A stretch of 64,000 nt of DNA. Origin: Lota lota (taxonomy: Eukaryota > Chordata > Actinopteri > Gadiformes > Lotidae). The position numbers and the translations under genes are program-made. The notes below the pieces were generated by a model. That model was not told the DNA's origin and ran no database searches. It saw nothing but the letters and a program-made list of their open reading frames with translations. Location of the stretch: contig JACYXH010000216.1 in NCBI GenBank assembly GCA_026745465.1, positions 3,055,501 through 3,119,500 of the forward strand. The letters run 5' to 3'. Shown in pieces: positions 24,091 through 47,109 of the stretch (its first letter is position 1; every line of letters begins with the position of its first letter).

Positions 24091-24170
24091 TCAGACGTTT
24101 ATTTCTTTACACGGATAAATAAGCACAGGCGTAGGCCGGCAACTTGAAGCAAGTCCAACGGGCATTGGTT
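24091..24170 (-). repeat. 80-bp duplicated block, copy 2
   Basis: Partner of 22661-22740. Where they differ this copy usually has G or C and copy 1 has A or T, including CpG sites, so this copy looks closer to the original. Its minus-strand AATAAA (forward TTTATT, 24098-24103) lies 920 bases beyond the parvb stop and could be a parvb poly(A) signal. Confidence 0.75.
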
Positions 24171-25023
24171 CATTCTCTGTCTCTCTCCTGGCTCTCAATA
24201 ATTAATCCTCAGTAGGAAGCAGAGCTCGCTGTAAAGTACAGGCTGTGTCATGTCACTGCTCTCCTGACTTGGCAGGGCCTCAGAGGACCAGAAAGAGGCC
24301 AGGGCCCTGCGCTGGGACTTGTAAGGAAAGGGGACCGACCAATAAGGAGATGCGCTGGCGGTGTCTCCGCGAGTACAGGGAGAGAACGTATAGCTCTCTC
24401 ATAATAAATCCATGACAACACTGATAGCACGTTTAGCTTCATCCAGCAATATGGCCTGGATAGCATTGGAAATAATCTCAACTTTGTATCTATTTATTTT
24501 AAAGCAGAGTAATATTATATATATATATGTATATATATACATACATATATATAAGGCAGTAGTAATGGCAATAAGAATATAAAATTACATTTGTGAGACA
24601 GTGTGCAGCCCTTTACACTTTCTCGACATACAGCAGTGTGGGTTAGTATTTGTCTTTTTTTTTAATAAAATACAATCAGTGTTATTTAGTCAAAACTTTC
24701 AGGCCTCATACTTTTTCCTGTCATAGCAATATATTTATAGACCAAGGCTGAATGTCACAGAAGACATACACTGACTACCAGGAAGGAATAAATAAATGGT
24801 GACATTTTGGAAAAGCTTCAACGTAAACCAGAGATGTTCAGAGAGGTCAGCATCTCCCCTGGGGTTTTCCAATCCAAACTAGCGATACGTTTTCTGTTTT
24901 TCTCGTTTTATTTTCGTCCCAGCGGTTCTTGTTTTGCCGCCCTCCGACGACAGGAAATGATGTAATAGGTACAGGCACAGGGCAGTGTCCTGCTCGTTAG
25001 GGAGGGGTCTAGAGCAGCTGGTG

Positions 25024-38183
<13,160 letters not shown>

Positions 38184-38451
38184 AGCCTATTTCAACGTCA
38201 CTCCGTCCCGTTACTAAAATACTACTGGAAAAATAGCATACGTGCTCAAATGCCTTTGATTTGATTCACTGAAAGACTGCACAGTACAGCACCAGAGACG
38301 GCAACAATAGAGAAGAACCGGACAAGAATGCTCAATAAATATAGTACAATGACTCACTCATACAATGTAGGCCGGCAAAACAGTTAGCATTATTCGTCAC
38401 CCACTCAACAGCGCCACTCAGAGGCTGGATGCGGGACATAGCGGATCACCT

Positions 38452-38477
38452 AAAGTGTCCCGTCCCTGGGACACTTT
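38452..38477. other. perfect inverted repeat (10-bp arms, 6-base loop)
   Basis: AAAGTGTCCC at 38452-38461 and GGGACACTTT at 38468-38477 are exact reverse complements separated by gtccct. The site is about 270 bases upstream of the parvb ATG, between the parvb promoter region and the hdac10 3' end. Confidence 0.7.
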
Positions 38478-38714
38478 GAGATGAGCAGACTGCCTAATCA
38501 CTGCAACTATAACAATTATATTAATACGCTCCTTTGAACAGTGTCATACATTATTTTTGGTGTTGTGACATTATGTATTTTTGGAAATGTACAAATCAAA
38601 CTACAATTCAGAGGAAAATCCAAACCTACCCCCTCCCTAGAAAACAAGCGGAATAGCAGCAAGGACATTTTAATTACATTTGCTTATTGGCAGGACACAC
38701 AGTTACAAAATGTA

Positions 38715-38720
38715 CTTTAT
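38715..38720 (-). terminator. hdac10: poly(A) signal for hdac10
   Basis: Forward TTTATT reads AATAAA on the minus strand, 190 bases after the hdac10 stop codon. Its proximity to the parvb start suggests a compact gap of about 500 bases between the two genes. Confidence 0.45.
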
Positions 38721-38906
38721 TAATCCCAGACAGGAAATTTGTGAAAAAATATGTGCAGTCTTTTCAATATCATGATTGAGAACATCAAAATCAGAATTGT
38801 AGAACTTTTTTAGCCATCCATTTTGCTTCTCCTTTTCTCTGGTGCTGTTTCAGAAAACAAAAACAAACATTACATTTAAAAGAGTGCTTCCTTTATATCC
38901 TCATGG

Positions 38907-41900
38907 TCACAATTTAAGGTTTGTATTGTGATCACAAATGTTCTGTTTCTTTGAAATCACATGATTAACATTTATTTGATCCCTTAATGTACCGGTAGTT
39001 TGAAGTAGGGGCCAGTCAGTCTGCAATCTGAGTCTAAGCCTCTCAAAGGATTCCACATCCTCTGAACCAGGGGCATCCAGGGGCCCCAGAGAGGGGGCAG
39101 CGTTTCCTAGAAGACTAGAGGCAGTTACGCCAACTGGAGTCATCTCATTTTCCTACACAGGAAATACAATAAAAAAAGAGATGACAAATTAACCATAATA
39201 ATGTCCTGAATAGTTATGCTACACTGTGTTTATCTGGTAGGCATGAACTGTATGTTTACAAGATACATCAGGTGGGGCCAAACTAAAGAAGGTTAAGAAA
39301 GACATCAGCTACAAAAGCTACAAAAACGTGCCATGCGCTAGACATAGACTGCCTTTATGCACCCAACCACCGTGAGCCACCTATAGGCCTTGAGATGAAC
39401 TACAGTCTTTAGTCGCTTCATCCAGGGCTTCACAAGTAGGCGGTCATGGTTGCTGCTTGTCACTAAACACATTATGCAGATTGCTCAAGTGTACTTGGGT
39501 TAAGGCAGGGACCTTGAGTGAATGGCATCCACATGGTGTGACATGAATTCCTGAGTGTACTCTCTGGTCTCGCTGACCATAGTGGACAAGTCTGAATCTT
39601 GTTGCTGAATGTACGGATAAGATGCTCCTTTCTGAATTAATGTCATTTGATCCAGATATAAGTAGTCAGCTAAATGAGAGAGGCGTTCAAGAAAGCATTC
39701 GTTTTCGCTGTTTCAGTAAAAACTGTTAGAAAATGTTGGTGACCGTAAGTAGTAATCGTGGTAACTTATATGAACGTTGGTCACTGCCAAGCATCCCCCC
39801 ATGCCCCCTCCATCAACTCACCTGCACCAGTACCAGCGTGTGTCCCAGCGCCAGGCCCTGTAGCAGGCAGGTGAGCTGCTGCCAGAGGTCCTCCTTCACC
39901 TGGCAGCCCTGTGGCCGGACCAGCAGCACCAGGCTTGGCTCGTACTGGTAGCCCAGGGGCAGCAGGAGACCCAGCACGGCCTGCATGAAGCCCGCTGTGT
40001 CCCCACAACCCTGGGGAGAGGGACAGCAGGAGGACGGCGCGTCAAGAGGAGAACAACCAGGAACACATGCTGTGGATGGGAAGTCCTGCGGCACGTGTGG
40101 GCGGATACATGTCTCGAATTTAAATGGGATTACATGGTACCATCGCACCCATGCAGACGCACACACACTTCTAACATAGGAATTTCTTTTAATGCTCCTC
40201 TCATGCTTAGTCCTTATGCCCTTCCATGCCAGAAAGGGTATGGCGTTACCCAATCTATCTATCTATCTATCTATCTATCGATCGATCTATCTATCTATCT
40301 ATGAGCGAAATACCTTTTTCAGTGGGATGGGAACGTAGTATTTGGACTGTGCTTCATGTGGCGCCATGCTGTTGATGTGCACCACTAGTGTTTTCCTGAA
40401 GAAAACAATTATCACTTAGAAACCCTTTTTACTACTGATTACCATGGAAATATTTTGTGGGTTATACATTGCGGTTTATTAATGCATTTATTCTTAATTA
40501 ATAGAGTACAGTCCGATTTAAGTGAATGTAAATGTTTTCCTTTATCAAAAGAAACGTGTGCAGAGATACTTACTCATCCTCTATGATTTGAGCTGGGACC
40601 AGCCCTTCTCCCATCCACACGAGCAATACCCTGTGGGAACCGCGGACACACAGCAAATAATGGAACAAATGGAAAAGGTTCCGGGTTAAATCCCCAATGT
40701 CCACAACCTAGATGCAAGATGCCGAACCTGCTCCTTAATGACATGCATCTGTCTTTCTCTTTACTTTCTCACCTCTGCCTGTTCCTCAATGACCTACCTG
40801 AATTCACTCCAGGTCACTTTAAAAGTGTCTACCAAGTTAGTAAAATAGCAATAAAGTACCGTTTGGAGAGAGATGCTGAGGTCAGCAACGTGGCTGCCAT
40901 GGAAACATCCGGAACCAACGCCAGGCCGTTACGAATCTGACGGTATATGATCATGGGACATTAGGTCATTCGGGTCCACGCCGGTAAGTGATACAAAATA
41001 AAAGGGCGTTATGAGTAAATTGCACTTCAGCACTCAAAGATAATAAATATATATATATAAAAAATAATGCATTCATGCATATAACACACAAATGCTGTAC
41101 CTCATTTTTCTCCATTTGTCCGACAAGTGCAGTGAGATTGTAGAGCAACGTCACGGTAGCTTCATCCTCCGACTCTTTGGGGAAGTTTTTCCTAGTTGGG
41201 AATGAATGAAATGAGAACTATTCATGAGGACTAAAAAGTTTAAAAAAATTGTTGCAAACCAAAAGAATACATTAATTCAAAAATAAATTAATAAATTAAG
41301 AATAAGAATAATACAAATATTATAAGATTTCATTTGACTATTTGGTCAATTTTAGCAGTCACTTTTATCTAAAGCGACTCACAGTGAATTCAGTTGTTAG
41401 GCTGTGGACATTGGGAATCAAGGTTGGGAGTCAAACACTTCACCACCATAAACACTGTGCCCCCCCCCCCCCCCCCCCCAATCACCTGAGTCGAGCTATT
41501 GCCAGGGGATCAGGGCCATCAGCAGGGCTGAAACGTGCACAGCCGTCCGTGCACTCCACGATGTCAGGGAGAAGCAGCGTGGTGTGGAGGGACGGAGCGA
41601 CACGCTGAAGAGGCTCGGGCCACACTATCTCCTCCTCCTCCTTCTCCTCCTCCTCCTCCTCCTCCTCCTCCTTCTGGGCGTCCTCTCCAACATTCCCCTG
41701 GGGCCCCTGGGAGCCGCCCTGCTGGGCCAGCCTACAGTGCCTGGTGCTGGGCTCCTCAGGGAAGGGCGCAGCTGTGGAGGGTCAGGGATGGGATGAGGTT
41801 TGTTGGTTTAGTCCTGTTCTCCATTGGGTGTTTGCAGACGTCCATTTAGATGGCTTAGGGTTATAGGGGGGTGTACACTGGAAAGGTTTTCATGCGTGGG

Positions 41901-44900
41901 TCAAGAAAACAAGTGCACTAGTTAACAGTTTTCGATTTTAAAACTAGAAAATTCAACATTCAACTGAATGTGGGGCCCTTATTGGGATCAAGGGGTTCAC
42001 AAATTAGCTTTACTTGACAAAAATGTGTTTGTTTGTTAGAAGCAAGTGACAACAGAGAACAACAATGACCCTTTGACCAAGTTCCAGGTTACAAGCACGA
42101 AATTAGAAAAGAAGACCGTAAAAGCCAGTAATAAAGCGTGGCTAGTAAGTGGGCCTATAACTACATTACCTGAAAAGGTAAGTTAAGTGTACTGAACTCT
42201 AGAAGCAAATCTGGAAATGTTCTCATTTAGACATGTATAATCCATCTCTATTACCAGGGAAAGGAACTAGGGGAAAAGTGGGTGTTAAGGAGACCTACCT
42301 GCATGCTGCAGACATGACCAGTACTTCTTATGAATTGATCGGGCACTATGTATGGACTCAAGTGCACTAAAATAGGAAAGACATACACAACAGTTATCAT
42401 CAAATACAATCAAAATGTAAAACCTTTTTAAAAACTACAGCGTTTAAAATGCTCATTCATGCAATGCAAAACTGCCATCTCTGACAGGTTAAAGGTTATG
42501 CCTTTCACAGGGACCACCGAGTTCGGCCGGATGAGGCGCGGGATCACCAAGCAAAGTCTGGACCGTCTGACACACCGACTGAGCCAGAGAGGTCAGGTTG
42601 TACCCTCCCTGCAATAAAACAGCAACAATGTGTGTCAATAATGCAGTACAATGCAGCAAATCCTCTTGGGATAGCTCTGGCAGCGCTAGACAGAGTTCTG
42701 TAGGAAATGGCAGAGAGTGTGGAACCGAGTGCAGAGAATGATCGGAAGGGTAAAAATGCTAATCAAATAATCTTCTTTCAGAATACAACAAAGAGACCAT
42801 AATAGCAACAGAACCTAAAGTAACACTTGAAATGAATCAAACCGAATAAACGCTATAGAAGAATCAAACCAAAAAGATACTTGCATAGAGGATAACTTGA
42901 GTCAACATGAGGTTTTGAAACAAAGGGTTGGAAACAGAAACTGTGACTGTGACGAGACGTTTGTATAAGCAAGAGAAGAAGAGTGCGCGCTGACCTCCAG
43001 AACGGCGCACACTTTGCCATCGGCTAAGTTCATCAGGAGGTGCGTGAGATGGGCGAAGATGTCCGGTGTCGCACACATGTGACCCTAAAAATAAGAGACA
43101 GAACATCTGATGGTCGTTTTATGTCCTATGATTTAATGCTCAGACACACTGATTTACATAGTTGTACAACATCTTGTTAAATTTTTTATAAATTACCTGC
43201 ACACTTTATGCACAGAATTTGTTTTATTTTGTCACTATACTTGTTTCTTTTGCCATTATCACTGCTACATATGTTTTTTGTTCACTCCGTAGATGACCCT
43301 TGCCTTGTTAAGACTTTCACTAGTTAGACTTCACTAATTTCGCTTATAAATCATTGCATCGTACCATTAAAACATATCAACGATACTGATGTACACATCT
43401 ATGTTTCAACATCTCACCTCAGGGTCACCAATGGCTGAGTCAAAGCCAGCGCATATGAACACCAAGTCTGGGCTGAACTAAAACAAACCACAAAACAAAC
43501 ACATTTCAGCTAAAGCCTTCAGGGTGTACAAGCAAAGTGTGAAGAATTGGTTTATTTTCTCACCTCATACGCAACAGGTAGGAGGATGTGGAAAAACACT
43601 GCCAAATAGTCACTGTTTTTCATTCCCACCTAGAAAAGGGTGTTCAATAATGAAACACGTTTTACGCAAACACACCAAAATCTAAATGTATTATTACTTT
43701 TACATTGAACAAATAACAATTCATCTTAAACATATACTTTTATGGACATGAAAGTATATGGCGGATGAGAGATACTTTGTTTTGCTAAATGTTAAACAGT
43801 AAACAAGTTCAAGTTATCTTTATCAAGCTCAAGTTATCTTCATTGGCCCTTAAAGGGAGATAGATGCAGCCAGGGTCCCATCAAAACAAACACGAACGGA
43901 CAGCAACCACACAACAATACAATAAAAGACAAAGGTAGTCCTAACAGGAGACTAATAAATTCAACCAGATGTGTGTTTGTTACATGTGGCTCACCTGATT
44001 CCAAGGCACATTAACATTGAATCCAGCGCCTTTCCCACTGCCCACACTGTCAAAGTCTGACTCCCTCAGGTTGGGCCAGAAGCTCTGATGCTCGTAGCGG
44101 TGCCAGGAGAAGTACAGCACACTGGGAAATGTGGTCCAAGTACAATCTGAATGGTGAACGGGCTTAATGCAGGATGATACTCTGATGACTATTTTTGTCT
44201 TGAGGTTAGACTACTTACTTTGTTGCAATGCCATCGCATATTATGCACTTGAAAAACAAACTTAGACGCTCTAATATAGATTCACGTATATTGCTTTGGA
44301 TAAAAGCGTCTGCTAAATTGACTAAATGCTAACGCTAATATCAGTCTGGCTCTAACTGACTATTTAATGAGGTTGTGACCGTTTGTAAAACAATATAAAC
44401 AAAACACTCACCTTGGGTCATCCTCGAAGCAGTACTGGACACCTTGTCCATGGTGGACATCCCAGTCCACGATCAACACCCTGGTCCAAACAAAACCACA
44501 CTACAAAGTTATAAAACGTTTATTCCTACAGACAGACAGACGGACAGATCCTATTCTTATCCATTACACAGGATAAAGTACAGGATTGGATAGAGGAACA
44601 AATTAGATGCTATTTCACCTTTTTACCCCATGGTGTTTTTTGGCGTATTGAGCCGCAATGGCCACATTATTGAACACACAAAACCCATTGGCGGCACTGG
44701 ACTGACTGTGGTGCCCTGGAGGTCTAGATTAGAAAGTTTGTACAAAACATGTCAAAAAATGGGATACATAAAATAAAAAAGAACTGGCTTATGTAAAAAA
44801 ATCATCACTTCACAATCTCACCTGACCAGTGCCATGCCGTTCCTGACCTTCCTCGTCATAACGTTGTCCACAAGCTGCAGAGTGGCACCTACAGCCAGCT

Positions 44901-45950
44901 TGGCACAGTGGTAGATATTCTGCAATGGTAAAATAAGGTCAGAGCACCGCCTAGTGGTAGATCTGTGTCCTGAATTGGGCACATACAACTAGCAGACCTA
45001 CAGAAGAGTCCCAAAATTAACTTCTCAAATAGACATCCCAAAAAAAAATACTATTAATGACTCCTATCCTAAACTATTACAAACACCCCTATAAATTGTA
45101 CGCTGCCTGCATGTTATAGACTACAATAACAACACGACTGAACTCATGAACTGAGACTAAGTGAGTGGCCTTGGAGGGATCATTTGTAATTTCAATGAGA
45201 TATAAGTTGGCAGTCAGTACAAGGGAAGGCTATCTAATGCCTAACTATGTCACTGAATGCTTCATTAATGTAGTAAGCTTTTGGGAAATGTTTCATCCAT
45301 GTTTGATTGAGAGCAAGCAATATGATTTGATTGTTTTTCCAACTACTTTCTCCTTGAAAGTAGTTTTAATTATCTACTTTCCGTACGGCTACAAATGGCT
45401 TTGAAGAAAATCTATAAATCCCACAAAATGAAATGGCTTTAAAACTGTGTTAAACAAATCCTTCTACTAACTAACCGGGTGGAAGTAGACGTCTCCGTAC
45501 TTCCGAGTAAAGGTCATCAGGTCTTCCAGGTGCATGAATGGGGTCTTTTTAACAGCCTCCAGATACTCCTCACTGTTAAATGTACACAATGCACACTATG
45601 ACACCGTGTTTTCGAGGTATTTCTGTGTGTTTAAGGAGGGTGTTTTGGGCTGCCAGCTTTAACCTGTGGGCTAACAGGATCTCTGCATCCGTTGCCTCTC
45701 GTACAGGGATGGAGACGCACCGATCAGCAAGTCCGCTCTTCACCAAAGCTTCATAACTTACTATCAATCGCTCAGGTACCTCGATTTTACACGCTGGGCT
45801 GTAACAGCAAAGCGAAAGATTACATAATGCATAGATCGATCCCAGTTTGATCAGTTGAGCTCTGCTAAATTGCGTATACTCATTTACTCACTCAACCCAG
45901 AGAAGTTTATACTTCGTCATCTCTTCATCGTAGATCAACGCAGTTCCCAT
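38907..45950 (-). CDS. hdac10: histone deacetylase 10 (polyamine deacetylase), complete
   Basis: Nineteen coding exons: 45892-45950, 45664-45798, 45476-45572, 44822-44919, 44627-44723, 44412-44500, 43995-44121, 43564-43629, 43418-43477, 42995-43084, 42502-42608, 42299-42366, 41486-41771, 41101-41191, 40860-40936, 40574-40630, 40314-40395, 39822-40010, 38907-39152. Total 2121 bases, 706 residues (zebrafish about 676). It starts [18 protein letters not shown]. The catalytic domain has [15 protein letters not shown], the zinc motif [10 protein letters not shown] and [11 protein letters not shown], whose Glu (about residue 276) is the polyamine-selecting gatekeeper. The second half is the inactive pseudo-deacetylase domain ([16 protein letters not shown], then [18 protein letters not shown]). 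HDAC10 removes acetyl from N8-acetylspermidine in the cytosol. Oddities: PACE motif reads PACK (Lys24); a Glu-rich run near residues 398-412; one intron looks GC-AG; the sixth exon start adds about four residues before the zinc motif. Confidence 0.95.
40251..40302. repeat. (CTAT)n tetranucleotide microsatellite
   Basis: A CTAT array with a GATC-rich interruption, ending about ten bases from the donor of the 40314-40395 hdac10 exon. Confidence 0.9.
40683..40828 (+). repeat. SINE-like element (hdac10 intron)
   Basis: It reads 'aatccccaatgtccacaac', 'cctgctccttaatgac', then a second similar unit 'cctgttcctcaatgac', 'ctgaattcactcc' and a decayed 'gtcactttaaaagtgtct' tail. It lies just upstream (forward sense) of an hdac10 exon. 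Confidence 0.55.
41354..41440 (-). repeat. SINE-like element, reverse orientation
   Basis: It contains 'agcagtcacttttatc' and 'taaagcgact', then 'gaattcagttgttaggctg' and 'tggacattggga'. This is the reverse complement of the family seen at 40,683 and 54,104. Confidence 0.6.
41460..41479. repeat. C20 homopolymer beside a donor site
   Basis: In the hdac10 sense, the donor of the 41486-41771 exon reads gtgatt followed immediately by a G run of about 20. Confidence 0.9.
44288..44328 (+). repeat. SINE-like tail fragment
   Basis: It reads 'tgctttggataaaagcgtct' followed by 'gctaaattgactaaatgcta', the teleost short-repeat tail, in an hdac10 intron. Confidence 0.55.
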
Positions 45951-47109
45951 CGTCATCGGATTTGTTTAATGCACCACTTTATATCTGATTTATTTGTATT
46001 ATGTAGGTATTTGTATCCGACGAAATTGGTTCTGCATGGAAGATAACCTGCAAAATACACTGAAATTCCAGTTGTATCGTGGAGCCGCATGTAGATCAAC
46101 CTTTAACCGGAGACATCTTTGTTGTGTCACGTGACACGTTCAAAAATCCCACATCAGCCTCAGCCTGCAGCTGCAGCTGGATAAATATGGAGGTACATTT
46201 GTGTCTTTATGTCGAGTGCAAAACGTTTTGCATTGCAAACAAAAATAATTATTCTGAAAGCAAAAATTAGCGTTAAATGTTTTAAGAGACCAATCGTTTT
46301 TTGCAATCAAGTATTATATAATTGAGATCAAAACTTGATGCGTTTGAAATAATGTTATTTCAAACAAAAAATGCTTTAAAAGTTTTGAGAACAAAATAAA
46401 TGCATTAGCACAAAAAACATTTTGGCTGCATTTCCCCCTTTTTGGTCTTGGTGCCATTTTCGAGAGGGAAATATTATATATATTATATCTATTATATTAT
46501 GTCATCTATAGAATAACACAGCTGTTAATACACGCGCACATAAAAAACCATACAAAAATAAAAAGGGTATATTCTATTACAATTGTATACTTATAATAGA
46601 GTGGTGATATAAATAACTTTGCCATTGAAAATACATTTCATAATTGCATCTTTAAAAAAGTTTTTATTAAACACAAATACATAAAGAAAAACACATTTAC
46701 AAAATAACAGATCACATGAAATGCAGGGCTTCGTATTTCCAGATACAGTCTCAGACTGACATTTAGTAGTCAATCCATGTCAGACTAGGATGCAGTCCAA
46801 CTAAAGACATGGTATCCAAATATCAAACCTTATTAAAAAGCACCAAATACAAAGATAATGGATTCATTAATCTATCATGGGCTTAAAAAAATATTTCCTA
46901 GACCAATGCACATTCTTCCCCATAAATTCTGGGTAAAAGATTTGTTTAACATTAAATATCATGGGATTTAGTGTATTTTTGGTGCGTCATATGGCTTTTG
47001 AACTTCTATAGTACTTGGTTCCAGTACATTCCCACTGAATCCATCACATAACACATAAAGTTACTGGGACTGCGACAGGAATGTGATAGTCAGGGTTGAC
47101 AGGTGAACT
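45951..47109. other. hdac10 5' flank / GPCR 3' flank
   Basis: No gene is seen. The first 150 bases hold the presumed hdac10 promoter and 5' UTR. Most of the rest is AT-rich. A minus-strand AATAAA (forward TTTATT at 46663-46668) could end the GPCR transcript about 440 bases after its stop. Confidence 0.5.

Noticed and set aside
45165..45404. 79-residue open frame in an hdac10 intron
   Set aside because: No similarity or splice logic is seen, and it is antisense to the gene. A nearby 10-bp hairpin (45341-45365) is short enough to be chance.
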